A stretch of 14,861 nt of DNA from CAYQAE01 sp964415445 [NCBI: uncultured archaeon] (GCA_964415445.1 CAYQAE010000004.1:9824-24684); one strand, 5' to 3'. Counted from the stretch's first letter, positions 6,133 through 14,276 are shown. A program made the numbers and translations. The notes: a model not told the origin generated them from the letters alone.

Positions 6133-6564
6133 TTAATTTGTTTTAGGTTTTTTTATTGCATACATTGCTGCAAATGCTGTAGCGACACTAAATCGTAGCG
6201 ATTCACAAAAATAATCTAATAGAGTGTCTTTATTAATTGTTATTGATTGATCATGTACTAAGGGGCTTATAAATAACGACGTTAGGAATATCCCTAAAGT
6301 TGCAGCTAACCAAACAAATGGAAAATATGTGATAAGTCTTCCATATCTTTTTGACCCACCTAATATTACCAATATTACTACAACGACCATACATAGAATA
6401 ACCCAAAAAATAGCCCACGAAACATTGTACCATCTTAGAATATTATCTGGATCTTCGACATTGTCGTTAATGTAGTCATTCATCTCTGTTCTAAACTCAT
6501 CGGCAATAAAATAACTTCCAATTGTAGCAAGCAATGTTAAAACAAATATTTTTAGCTTTGTCAT
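6133..6564 (-). CDS. Small four-helix membrane protein, function unknown
   Basis: The protein has 143 residues, with hydrophobic helices near 5-22, 49-70, 79-101 and 122-137. A hydrophilic, acidic loop follows helix 1 (FRTEMNDYINDNVEDPDN) and a positively charged SKRYGR loop sits between helices 2 and 3. By charge, the acidic loop is probably extracellular. I do not recognise the family. It is the first gene of the minus-strand run that leads into DUF432, mscS and corA, with 51 bases before DUF432. It is divergent from the second mscS. Context suggests a membrane stress or channel-related accessory role, which is inference only. ATG 6564 has no ribosome site but a TATA-like element about 25 bases upstream. 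Confidence 0.75.
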   Translation of the reverse strand: MTKLKIFVLTLLATIGSYFIADEFRTEMNDYINDNVEDPDNILRWYNVSWAIFWVILCMVVVVILVILGGSKRYGRLITYFPFVWLAATLGIFLTSLFISPLVHDQSITINKDTLLDYFCESLRFSVATAFAAMYAIKKPKTN

Positions 6565-6585
6565 AATTTTATTTAGAGTAAATTA

Positions 6586-6595
6586 TTTTTAAAAA
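6586..6595 (-). promoter_or_regulatory. Candidate TATA box for the DUF432/mscS/corA run
   Basis: TTTTTAAAAA is centred about 26 bases upstream of ATG 6564 with no Shine-Dalgarno between them. This is the spacing expected for a leaderless archaeal transcript. The element is also readable on the other strand, but it is too far from ATG 6687 to be leaderless there. Confidence 0.3.
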
Positions 6596-6686
6596 GTTTG
6601 TTCAGATTGTAGATTTTATAATGCAAATATTGGTTAGATCCAAATATAGGCTCTAAAGAGTCAAAAAAATCAAATAAAGGTTTAAA

Positions 6687-7766
6687 ATGAATTTAGAAAA
6701 CATATTTGATAATTTTTATTTCTTAGCATCATTCATTTTCTTCATATTTTTTGCTTTTCTTTTAAGATTTATAATAAAAAAATATATTACTTCAAAAATT
6801 GAATTAAATATTGCAAAAAAGATTATACGAAATTTTAGTATTGCAATAGTGTTTTGGGGTGCTTTATATGGTTTGTGGTATGGAATTAATTTTTTAGACC
6901 TAAGCGATAGCTTGATTCAAGAAATTGAACAATTTACATATATCTCTATTGCTTTTTCTATAGTGTTACTTTTAGCTTATTTTCTCTCTGATTTACTTAA
7001 AGCTTGGAGTATGAAAGTAGGGCCTCAAGCAGTTCCTATTACTGGTTTAGGTCAATTTGGTATAAAGTTAATTGTTTCAGTCATAGGATTATTAATAATA
7101 TTGGCTTCTTTAGGTATCCAGATAACGCCGGTCTTAGCATCTGTTGGCATTGCGGGTCTAGCTATTGCATTAGCTCTACAACCAACTTTAGCAAATTTAT
7201 TTGCGGGTATATATATTATTGCAGATAAACCAGTTAGGGTAGGCGATTTTATAAAATTAGAATCAGGAGAAGAAGGATTTATTACAGATATAGGTTGGCG
7301 TAGTACTAGACTTAGAATGCTACCCAATAATACTGTAATTATACCCAATCAACGTTTAGCTGATAGTATTGTTCTTAATTATTATTATCCTGAACAGAAA
7401 TTAGCTCTGCTTATGGAAATTGGAGTAAGTTATGAAGATGATCCAAAAAAGGTAGAGAAAATTTTAGTTGAAGAGATGACAAAGGCTTCTTTTGAAGTAG
7501 ATGGAATGGTAACTGCATATGAATCTAAACCTTTTGTGAGGTTCATCCCTGGTTATAAAGATTTTTCACTTAATTTTACAACTATATGCTTGGTTAGAGA
7601 GGTAATTGATAGATTTTATGTTCAGCATGAATTACGTAAAAGAATATTTGATCGATTTAAATATGAAGGTATTACTATCCCATTCCCTATTCGATCTTTG
7701 CATTTTTCAAATAAATATATGAAAGATTTAAAGCAATTTGATTTATTTAAGGAGAAAGCAATATGA
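6687..7766 (+). CDS. Mechanosensitive channel (MscS family), long form
   Basis: This is a second tension-gated MscS channel of 359 residues, clearly different from the one on the opposite strand. It has extra N-terminal helices (about 10-30, 50-70 and 85-105) before the conserved pair at 124-144 and 147-178. The pore segment SVGIAGLAIALALQPTLAN is rich in Gly/Ala packing pairs as in MscS TM3, and is followed by LFAGIYIIADKPVRVGDFI (171-189). The beta domain has GFITDIGWRSTRLRML and IIPNQRLADSIVLNY, and the C-terminal domain ends GITIPFPIRSLHF. Start ATG 6687 has a weak AAAGG site 6 bases upstream. Its stop overlaps the next gene as ATGA. The divergent arrangement with the first mscS operon suggests joint control from the 122-base gap. 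Confidence 0.95.
   Translation: MNLENIFDNFYFLASFIFFIFFAFLLRFIIKKYITSKIELNIAKKIIRNFSIAIVFWGALYGLWYGINFLDLSDSLIQEIEQFTYISIAFSIVLLLAYFLSDLLKAWSMKVGPQAVPITGLGQFGIKLIVSVIGLLIILASLGIQITPVLASVGIAGLAIALALQPTLANLFAGIYIIADKPVRVGDFIKLESGEEGFITDIGWRSTRLRMLPNNTVIIPNQRLADSIVLNYYYPEQKLALLMEIGVSYEDDPKKVEKILVEEMTKASFEVDGMVTAYESKPFVRFIPGYKDFSLNFTTICLVREVIDRFYVQHELRKRIFDRFKYEGITIPFPIRSLHFSNKYMKDLKQFDLFKEKAI
7749..7754 (+). promoter_or_regulatory. Shine-Dalgarno AAGGAG inside the mscS end
   Basis: AAGGAG ends 8 bases before the ATG at 7763 and lies within the last codons of the long mscS. It supports independent reinitiation of the downstream small gene at the ATGA overlap. Confidence 0.6.
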
Positions 7767-8170
7767 CAAAATGGATTTCTGATAATTCCAAGATAGTTAG
7801 TTGGTTTTTAAAAAAGCTAGATTTAGAGCAAGATTTAGATGCATTAGTTTTAGAACCAGATAAATTATACAAAGTTAAACTTCTGGAAGATCCTAAATTA
7901 GTAGAAGGCACTAAAGAGGGTTATAGGGTAAAAGTTAGAAATGAAGCAGATCAAAAAATATACATTTTATTTTTGCAAAGAACTTTAGCTTCTCAATTTC
8001 AAAAAATAGAAGCAAAAAAAGGAGATATATTAGCGGTAATTAATAAAGGTAGAGATATGCAAACAGGTTATTCATATGTTGTAGGTCGTTGGAATAGATC
8101 TTTTAATCTAAAATTAAGTTCAATACTTGATAGAAATAAATTTTTGAAAAAAAGAAAAGAAAAAAATTAA
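7763..8170 (+). CDS. Small soluble protein co-translated with MscS, function unknown (possible OB-like barrel)
   Basis: The protein has 135 residues, is charged, and has no membrane segment. An amphipathic N-terminal helical region (1-30) is followed by an apparent all-beta section (35-110): KLYKVKLLED, GYRVKVRN, KIYILFL, then a short helix, KKGDILAVINKGRD and YSYVVGRW. A basic tail (110-135) ends KKRKEKN. The 'KGD-I-x-V ... Y-x-YVVGR' rhythm recalls OB-fold or ligand-binding barrels, but this is a guess from strand pattern and I know no family match. It overlaps the long mscS by ATGA and has its own AAGGAG site, so the products are probably made together. The basic tail could contact membrane lipids, the channel vestibule or nucleic acid. 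Confidence 0.7.
   Translation: MTKWISDNSKIVSWFLKKLDLEQDLDALVLEPDKLYKVKLLEDPKLVEGTKEGYRVKVRNEADQKIYILFLQRTLASQFQKIEAKKGDILAVINKGRDMQTGYSYVVGRWNRSFNLKLSSILDRNKFLKKRKEKN
8160..8166 (-). terminator. Possible oligo-T terminator of the radical SAM gene
   Basis: Seven A on the plus strand are T7 on the minus strand, about 18 bases beyond the minus-strand stop at 8185-8187. It lies inside the basic tail codons of the convergent gene. Confidence 0.3.
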
Positions 8171-8184
8171 TTTTTAGAGGATTT

Positions 8185-9624
8185 TCAAGTTTTACTCTCA
8201 ATTAAATATGTCAAAAAATTTTTTGCACCTCTAAATTTTCTATAAAAATCAGTTAAACTTCCTCTGGTATTAGTTAAAAGTTGCAATATTTTTTTTGGTC
8301 TTAGATAGAATCTTTTAAGTGCATAATCTACAGATTTGGAAATTTCTTCTGAGGAGAGATATGGATAATCTACTACAGCAGATTGTTCTCCTTCATTTAA
8401 CCAATCAGACCATTTAGTTGCTTTTAGATGTCCTCTCTCTTTTGCCCATGAATATAATTCTGTGCCAGGAAAAGGGACTGCTGCAGAAAATTGAATAGTA
8501 TCAGTATCTAAATCTAGGGCATAATCTATTGTTTTTTGAATTGTTTTTTTAGTTTCTCCTGGAAGACCTAACACAAAACAGCTATGAATTTGAATTTTAG
8601 CTTCCTTCACTGCATTAACAAAATTTTTTACCTTTTGGACAGTTAATTTTTTATTAATATTATCCAAGATTTTCTGTGATCCACTTTCTGGTCCAACTAA
8701 GACCATTCTACAACCTGCTCTTTTCATTTTATGAAATAAACCTCGATCCACAACGTCGCATCTACAGTTTATCGACCAGGTTATATCTAATTTTCTTTGA
8801 ATAATCTCATCACATATCTCTTTTGCTCTTTTTTTATTTGCTAAAAACGTGTCATCTTCAAAAAATAGCTCTTTTAGGTATGGATAATTTTCTATATCGT
8901 ATTCCATCTCATCTACAACATTTTTGGCACTTCTTAGTCTATATTTATGCCCATGCATTACTTGTGGATATAGACAAAAAGAGCATCTGAAAGGACAACC
9001 TCTCCCTGCAATTATATCTGTAAAAGGATAAAGTTTACCTCCGTCAAAATAGTCTTTTATATCAATTTGATGCCAAGCAGGATAAGGAAGGGACTCTAAA
9101 TCTTCAATTAATTTTGCATCTTTATTCTGTTCTATTTTTCCTTTTTCTTTGTATGTAATTCCATCTACATTTTTTAAATCCCTGCCGCTTTCAATTGCAT
9201 TAATTGCATTTGAGACAATGTAGTCATATTCACCTCTTACTATAATATCTATGGCGCCTTTTGATAATTTTAAAGTCTCTTTAGGTAGGGCAGAAGCATG
9301 TGGTCCTACCATAATAGTAGTACATTCATTAATTGATTTACATTTTTTTGCTATATTGATATCGTTGTAAATTGAGGGTGTAGTAGAATCTGTAACTAAT
9401 ATGTCTGGACTAAACGAGCTGAATTTTTGATATACTTCTTCTCTTGGCATATTTTTTGCAGCTGCATCTAATAACTCTACTTTATGTCCATTTTGCTCTA
9501 ATATAGAAGTACAATAAGCAAGCCAATCGGGCGGTCTTTGTACTCTTCCTCGTGTTCTAGCTGCCCATCTTTGGGCTCTACAAAAATCTCTTACAAAAGG
9601 AGGATTTAGAACAAAAACTTTCAA
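8185..9624 (-). CDS. B12-binding-type radical SAM protein
   Basis: This 479-residue enzyme has an N-terminal Rossmann-like cobalamin-binding domain (1-170; NPP at 7-9, PDILVTDSTTPS, TIMVGPHAS) and a radical SAM TIM-barrel domain. The latter carries RGCPFRCSFC, with the iron-sulphur ligands C210, C214 and C217. Other family motifs are FFEDDTF (254-260), GPESGS (311-316), VLGLPGET (351-358) and PFPGTELY (384-391). The canonical DxHxxG of base-off cobalamin binding is not seen. The C-terminal ALKRFYLRPKKI resembles BchE/HpnJ-like proteins. Relatives methylate or rearrange unreactive carbons in lipids, chlorins and antibiotics, so the substrate here is open. The TTG start overlaps the glycosyltransferase stop as TTGA, indicating coupled translation and a joint task on a glycan or glycolipid. 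Confidence 0.9.
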   Translation of the reverse strand: MKVFVLNPPFVRDFCRAQRWAARTRGRVQRPPDWLAYCTSILEQNGHKVELLDAAAKNMPREEVYQKFSSFSPDILVTDSTTPSIYNDINIAKKCKSINECTTIMVGPHASALPKETLKLSKGAIDIIVRGEYDYIVSNAINAIESGRDLKNVDGITYKEKGKIEQNKDAKLIEDLESLPYPAWHQIDIKDYFDGGKLYPFTDIIAGRGCPFRCSFCLYPQVMHGHKYRLRSAKNVVDEMEYDIENYPYLKELFFEDDTFLANKKRAKEICDEIIQRKLDITWSINCRCDVVDRGLFHKMKRAGCRMVLVGPESGSQKILDNINKKLTVQKVKNFVNAVKEAKIQIHSCFVLGLPGETKKTIQKTIDYALDLDTDTIQFSAAVPFPGTELYSWAKERGHLKATKWSDWLNEGEQSAVVDYPYLSSEEISKSVDYALKRFYLRPKKILQLLTNTRGSLTDFYRKFRGAKNFLTYLIESKT

Positions 9625-10637
9625 ATTTTAACCCCGCGAACAGTTGTCCGCTTAGCAAGATAACCTTCTAAAAACCCAATTGCCCAACCAAAATGAATTA
9701 AAAAAATTAACAAAGGCAGTAAATATATATAAGATGCTTTTTTATCTTTAAATGCATAAAAAATACCATTTGTAAACAATAATGTACTATAACTTGATAT
9801 TAAAAAAAGTAAAGGCATTCTAGTCGAAGGTACAAACCCCAAGGAAAATAACAAAAATGGAAATGCGATAAGTGCTATTGTCGGAATGTAATGGATTGTT
9901 GAAGTTAATTTTCTATTCTTTTTACCTAAAACTGATCTTGCATTTGCATATCTTTTTATCATTTTAAAGAAAGATTTTATTGTACTAGGTCTGTAGTGCC
10001 AAACTATTGCTTTTGGGTTATTTACAATTCTATATCCAGAAGTTCTTATTCTATGATCCAATTCTACATCTTCAATAGGCCATAGATCTTCATCATAGAG
10101 ACCTACTTCATTTATTATTTCTTTTTTATAAGAAGTATTACAGGAAGGATTGTGGTCCATCTCTTCGATATATCCTCTCGATTGTGTAGTTTTACAATAA
10201 GTTGATCCTGCAGACCCAATTCTAGTTTTAAAAACTCTACTGATTCCTGTTGCTACTTTTGATTTTTCTTCTTTTGAAAGTTGTATCCCACCTACACTTG
10301 CAATTGTATCTGAAAAGAAATAAGGTTTTACTAATTCAGTTAACCAATTTTTATCTACAATACAATCTCCATCAATAAATGCAACAATCTCACCACTAGC
10401 ATGAGATACTCCTACATTCCTTGCTTTGGAAGGTCCACTATTTGATATTTTGATATATTTTACAGGATAATTTTGAACAATACTCTCTGTAGAATCGCTA
10501 GAACCATCGTCTACTATGATTATTTCATAAAATTCATAATCTATAGCAAGTAAACTCTTAATGGAAGCTTCAATAGTCTTTTCTTCATTATAAACAGGAA
10601 CAATAACACTTACAAATGGTAATTTAGGCGGTGACAT
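9621..10637 (-). CDS. Family 2 glycosyltransferase, membrane-associated
   Basis: The protein has 338 residues with a GT-A fold. The N-terminal VSVIVPVYNEE (9-19) and VDDGSSD (42-48) bind the nucleotide sugar, GPSKARNVG (68-76) is the usual following motif, and DGD (89-91) is the metal-binding DxD. An acceptor-side DHNPSCNTSY (161-170) and the catalytic-type EDVELDHRIR (189-198) follow. The C-terminal third (about 247-328) has three to four hydrophobic helices, so the enzyme is held at the membrane and probably acts on a lipid-linked acceptor, as in dolichol-linked glycan or glycolipid assembly. Donor and acceptor are unknown. It is the first gene of a two-gene unit with the radical SAM enzyme. 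ATG 10637 lacks a ribosome site. Confidence 0.92.
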   Translation of the reverse strand: MSPPKLPFVSVIVPVYNEEKTIEASIKSLLAIDYEFYEIIIVDDGSSDSTESIVQNYPVKYIKISNSGPSKARNVGVSHASGEIVAFIDGDCIVDKNWLTELVKPYFFSDTIASVGGIQLSKEEKSKVATGISRVFKTRIGSAGSTYCKTTQSRGYIEEMDHNPSCNTSYKKEIINEVGLYDEDLWPIEDVELDHRIRTSGYRIVNNPKAIVWHYRPSTIKSFFKMIKRYANARSVLGKKNRKLTSTIHYIPTIALIAFPFLLFSLGFVPSTRMPLLFLISSYSTLLFTNGIFYAFKDKKASYIYLLPLLIFLIHFGWAIGFLEGYLAKRTTVRGVKI

Positions 10638-10660
10638 AACATATAATGTATGGTGTTTTA

Positions 10661-10669
10661 GTTTTTAAG
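10661..10669. promoter_or_regulatory. Candidate shared TATA element between the divergent glycosyltransferase genes
   Basis: CTTAAAAAC on the minus strand is centred about 28 bases from ATG 10637, fitting a leaderless start. The plus-strand reading TTTTTAAG would give a leader of about 40 bases for the gene at 10732. The rest of the 94-base gap shows no other clear signal. Confidence 0.25.
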
Positions 10670-10731
10670 AGTATCTTTTTGAATGTAGTATTGTTGATTC
10701 TAAGATTTTTTTCATAGGGTGTTGTGGTTAT

Positions 10732-11955
10732 ATGAAAGTTTGTTTTGTTTCTGAGACATTTTATCCTCCTCATATTGGTGGAGCAGAAATTAGTACCTCT
10801 ATATTAGCACATAAATTAGCAGATTTGGGAATTGATATTTTTTTAATAACTTCTAAAATAGATGGTAGATCTGAGTTTGAAAAAAAGAAAAATTTGAAAA
10901 TATTCAGAGTTTTTGATAAAATTAGATCAAAATTTTTTAATGAAAATATATTTTTATCTAAATTTAGAAATTCTATCGCTTCATATATTTCAAAAATAGA
11001 TAGAAAATACGATATTGATATTTTTCATGCACACAACAGAGATTCAATTTTAGGGCTAGCTAAATCTAATATAAATAAACTAAAAATTGCAACAATTAGA
11101 GATTTTTGGCCTTTTTGTCCAAAAAGAGATCTTGAATATAATGATAAACTATGCGATGGTATGAATTTTAAATGTCACAAATGTTTATTTTTTAGAGATA
11201 ATGTTTCTCATCCTAGATTATTTTTAAGACCTATTTGGAATTCTTATATTATTAATTTACAAAAAAAATTTCAGAAAAATTTAGAAGGAATAGATAAAAT
11301 TATAGCAATAAGTAATTATATGAAAAAAATAATTTCACCTTTTTTTAGCAATGTTGAGACAATTTACAACCCAATAGAAGATAAGGATATCAATTTCAAT
11401 TCTTCATGGAATAATAAAATACTTTTTGTAGGAAAGCTACATAAATCTAAAGGCATTAAAAATCTTATATTTGCTTTTTACAAAGTTTTAAAATCTAAAA
11501 GAGATTTAAAATTAATTATAATTGGACAAGGTCCACTAAAACCTTATATTCAAAAATTAATAGCGAAACTAAATTTGTCTTCTCAAATAAAATTAATAGA
11601 TAAAGTTTCTCCATCCAATTTAGAAAAGTATTATCTAAAATCTGATGCTGTTGTTTTTCCTTCAATTTGGAATGAACCATTTGGTAGAGTTATAGTAGAA
11701 GCATTTAGTTACGGAAAACCAGTTATAGCAACAAAAGTTGGTGCAATAGATGAGATAGTAAAAAATGATAAAAATGGATTTTTGGTAGAGGCAAATAATA
11801 TTAATTCATTATCTAAAGCAATATTGAATATTTATAAAGATAATGAGAGATATATTGGACTTTCAAAAAAGGCTAAAGATACAGCAAATAATTTTAGATC
11901 TGAAAGAATTGCAAAAGAGGTTATTAATTTCTATAAAAAATTATTGGTTAATTAG
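10732..11955 (+). CDS. Family 4 glycosyltransferase
   Basis: This 407-residue cytoplasmic, retaining GT-B enzyme has an N-terminal acceptor domain with FYPPHIGGAEIST (10-22) and DIFHAHNRDS (96-105). A four-cysteine element (C129, C141, C148, C151), found in several GT4 proteins, probably binds a metal. The C-terminal donor domain begins ILFVGKLHKSKGI (230-242), continues LIIIGQGPLKP, and contains SIWNEPFGRVIVEAFSYGKPVIAT with the EX7E pair E315 and E323. It contains no membrane segment, as usual for the family. It is divergent from the GT2/radical SAM unit and probably contributes to the same surface polymer or lipid. Its last 15 bases overlap the 3' end of the convergent U32 gene. The sugar donor cannot be told. 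Confidence 0.93.
   Translation: MKVCFVSETFYPPHIGGAEISTSILAHKLADLGIDIFLITSKIDGRSEFEKKKNLKIFRVFDKIRSKFFNENIFLSKFRNSIASYISKIDRKYDIDIFHAHNRDSILGLAKSNINKLKIATIRDFWPFCPKRDLEYNDKLCDGMNFKCHKCLFFRDNVSHPRLFLRPIWNSYIINLQKKFQKNLEGIDKIIAISNYMKKIISPFFSNVETIYNPIEDKDINFNSSWNNKILFVGKLHKSKGIKNLIFAFYKVLKSKRDLKLIIIGQGPLKPYIQKLIAKLNLSSQIKLIDKVSPSNLEKYYLKSDAVVFPSIWNEPFGRVIVEAFSYGKPVIATKVGAIDEIVKNDKNGFLVEANNINSLSKAILNIYKDNERYIGLSKKAKDTANNFRSERIAKEVINFYKKLLVN
11935..11940 (-). terminator. Possible oligo-T terminator of the U32 gene
   Basis: T6 on the minus strand follows directly after the TAA (11943-11941) of the U32 gene, inside the end of the convergent glycosyltransferase gene. Confidence 0.3.
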
Positions 11956-14274
11956 GTTATTATATTTATTTATTATATCTCTTAATTCACTATTAGTTTC
12001 ATCTAAAGCTTCAATTCGAAAATGGGTAACTCCTAGGGATTTTAAATTATCAAATTTCATTTCTTTTGGTTTATATTTAAAAATTGTATTTCTGCATTTT
12101 ACATCTGATGTTAAATAGTGCAAATTGCCTAGATAATCTTTCAGCATTATTTTATGTTTATTGCATGGTTTTCCGCAATTATTTTTATTTGTGCCATCTG
12201 ATAGAAGCCATGCAAGACTACAGTGTTCAGTGTGAAATTCAGGTAAATGTAAATATATCGGAATTTCAAAACAATCGACTTTTGAAGCTTTAAGTAAATC
12301 AGAAAGATTTTTTTCATCTAAATCGTATGAAGGAGTAATCCTGTTTAGTCCTTTAGATAAAAAATAATCTGAAGATATAGAATTTGAAATATTTAGACTA
12401 AAATCTCCTACCAAGGATAACTTATTTTTATAATTTAAGAAATATTGAATAGCTCCTAAATTGCGAATTAATACTATATCAGGATTTAATTTAAGGATGT
12501 CTTCTAAAATTTTATTCTCTTTTGGTTTTAATACTCTTGGAGTAGCGATTCCTAATTTAAAATTGGAATTTTTTATTGTTTTGCTGGCTTCTTTATAATG
12601 TTTTTTTTCTCTAAAATCCAAATATATGGTACCAATTTCTAAATCTGTTATAGCATCTAGCTGATCTATATTTCTAATTAGCACATTTAATTTACATTTT
12701 TTTTCTTTGGAATTGTTTTTTTCATTTATCCATTTATCTATATTATATGATTTTAAATTAATTTTAGGTCTCTCTATTCTTTTTAATTTAAGTTTAGATA
12801 TAGCTTCTGATTTTAGAATCCTTAGATCTTTTTGCGAAAAAAATAGAGAATCTTTAAGATTACATTTGAAGTTTTTGAGCTTAAATGGGCTGTGGCCTAA
12901 TTTTTCAAAGTTTTTTTTCAAAAAACCTTCATCTAATGATTTATTTTTTGCTTTCTCCAAGTTTTTTTTACTCTCTATTTTTATTTTATTGCCACTAAAG
13001 TCTTTCATTATTACAGTTAGGGGTCTATCTAATTTTCCTGAAATTTCTATATCTATAGGTATATTTTTTTGTAGGTTTCTATCCATCCAGCTTTGATTAA
13101 TCACTTTATCTCTGCGTGGGCTATCGTTGTGATATACATACATGCCTTTTGAGATTTTATGCCATTCAAAATTATGTCTAAACTTTAGATCTAATATATT
13201 TTTGGATATTTTGTTAATATGATAGATTCTGCCGCCTGTAGTTATATTTTTTTGATAGTTGACAAATAAAAGCCCGTCTCCTTTTTGTATTGGAGCATCA
13301 GTTTTTATTCTAATAGTATTATCTAATATTTTAACAACTTCACCTATTTGGGCACCTCTGTGGTCACAAAATCTACCATCAATTAATTTTTGATGATTAA
13401 TACCTGAGAGATATCCATTATGAAATTCTCGTGAATATGCTAATTTCATAGAATATTTATCTAATCTCTCAATTTTTTTGCTATCTATTGCAGCTCTATA
13501 TTGACTAGTGGTTATAGCTACGTATTGGGGGGTTTTTAGTCGCCCTTCAATTTTAAGAGAATCTATTCCTATCTCTATTAGTTTTTTTATGTCTTCTATT
13601 CCACACAAATCCTTAGGTGATAAAATAAATTTTCTATCTCCTATATCATATTTTTTTGAATCTAAAAATATTTCCCAAGGCAATCTACAAGGTCCTGCAC
13701 ATTCACCTCTATTTGCAGATCTATCCCATACACCTTTAGATCCTAAACATTGACCTGAATAACTTATGCATATTGCTCCATGAACAAAGACTTCTAATTC
13801 TTTATTTGTATTTTTTCTTATTATTTTTAGCTCATCAATTGAGTTTTCTCTAGCTAATATATATCTTGATAAATTAAGATCTTTTGTAAACTTAATTGCC
13901 TTATCTGTTGTAATACTCATCTGAGTTGATGCATGAACTTCTAAATCTGGAGCTAAAATTTTAATTAGGCGAGCTAGACCTATATCTTGGACAATAAAAG
14001 CGTCTGGGGTAAGTTTTGCGATTTCTTTTATTTTTTCATAAGCGATTTTTATCTCATCTTGAAAAATAAGCACATTGAATGCTATATATGCTTTCGCATC
14101 ATATAGATGACAGTAATCTATAATTTCTTTAATTTCTGCAAATGAAAGTTCTTTTGCCCGATACCGGGCATTGAATTTAGGAAGTCCAACATAAATAGCA
14201 TCGGCTTCATTGTGTATTGCAGCTTTACACATATCAAATGATGCAACAGGAGCCATCAATTCAGGAGATTTCAT
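11941..14274 (-). CDS. Double U32-family protein (peptidase U32 / hydroxylase type with middle DUF3656-like region)
   Basis: The protein has 777 residues. The N-terminal U32 domain (1-310) starts PELMAPVASFD and carries EVFVHGAICISYSGQC and RSANRGECAGPCRLPW with C169, C176, C192, C196 and C224, the cysteines that hold an iron-sulphur cluster in relatives. GIDSLKIEGRLKTPQYVA (237-254) is also typical. The middle (310-500) resembles the DUF3656 linker, with GGRI and ISGKLDRPL. The C-terminal part (525-777) looks like a second, diverged U32 barrel with its own cysteines C685, C700, C704 and C727. U32 proteins were first called collagenases or peptidases. The studied ones (RlhA, TrhP, UbiU/UbiV) are prephenate- or oxygen-independent hydroxylases of RNA or quinones. 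RNA hydroxylation is therefore the likelier role, but the substrate is unknown. The gene follows the Ham1 gene by 2 bases. Confidence 0.9.
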   Translation of the reverse strand: MKSPELMAPVASFDMCKAAIHNEADAIYVGLPKFNARYRAKELSFAEIKEIIDYCHLYDAKAYIAFNVLIFQDEIKIAYEKIKEIAKLTPDAFIVQDIGLARLIKILAPDLEVHASTQMSITTDKAIKFTKDLNLSRYILARENSIDELKIIRKNTNKELEVFVHGAICISYSGQCLGSKGVWDRSANRGECAGPCRLPWEIFLDSKKYDIGDRKFILSPKDLCGIEDIKKLIEIGIDSLKIEGRLKTPQYVAITTSQYRAAIDSKKIERLDKYSMKLAYSREFHNGYLSGINHQKLIDGRFCDHRGAQIGEVVKILDNTIRIKTDAPIQKGDGLLFVNYQKNITTGGRIYHINKISKNILDLKFRHNFEWHKISKGMYVYHNDSPRRDKVINQSWMDRNLQKNIPIDIEISGKLDRPLTVIMKDFSGNKIKIESKKNLEKAKNKSLDEGFLKKNFEKLGHSPFKLKNFKCNLKDSLFFSQKDLRILKSEAISKLKLKRIERPKINLKSYNIDKWINEKNNSKEKKCKLNVLIRNIDQLDAITDLEIGTIYLDFREKKHYKEASKTIKNSNFKLGIATPRVLKPKENKILEDILKLNPDIVLIRNLGAIQYFLNYKNKLSLVGDFSLNISNSISSDYFLSKGLNRITPSYDLDEKNLSDLLKASKVDCFEIPIYLHLPEFHTEHCSLAWLLSDGTNKNNCGKPCNKHKIMLKDYLGNLHYLTSDVKCRNTIFKYKPKEMKFDNLKSLGVTHFRIEALDETNSELRDIINKYNNLINQ

Positions 14275-14276
14275 TA

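Noticed and set aside
6649-6662. Near-palindrome GGCTCTAAAGAGTC in the divergent mscS gap
   Set aside because: It has one mismatch per arm and a short core, and no second copy was seen. It is not strong enough to call an operator.
7052-7348. 98-codon minus-strand frame inside the long mscS
   Set aside because: It is the shadow of the most conserved part of the channel gene (pore and beta domain).
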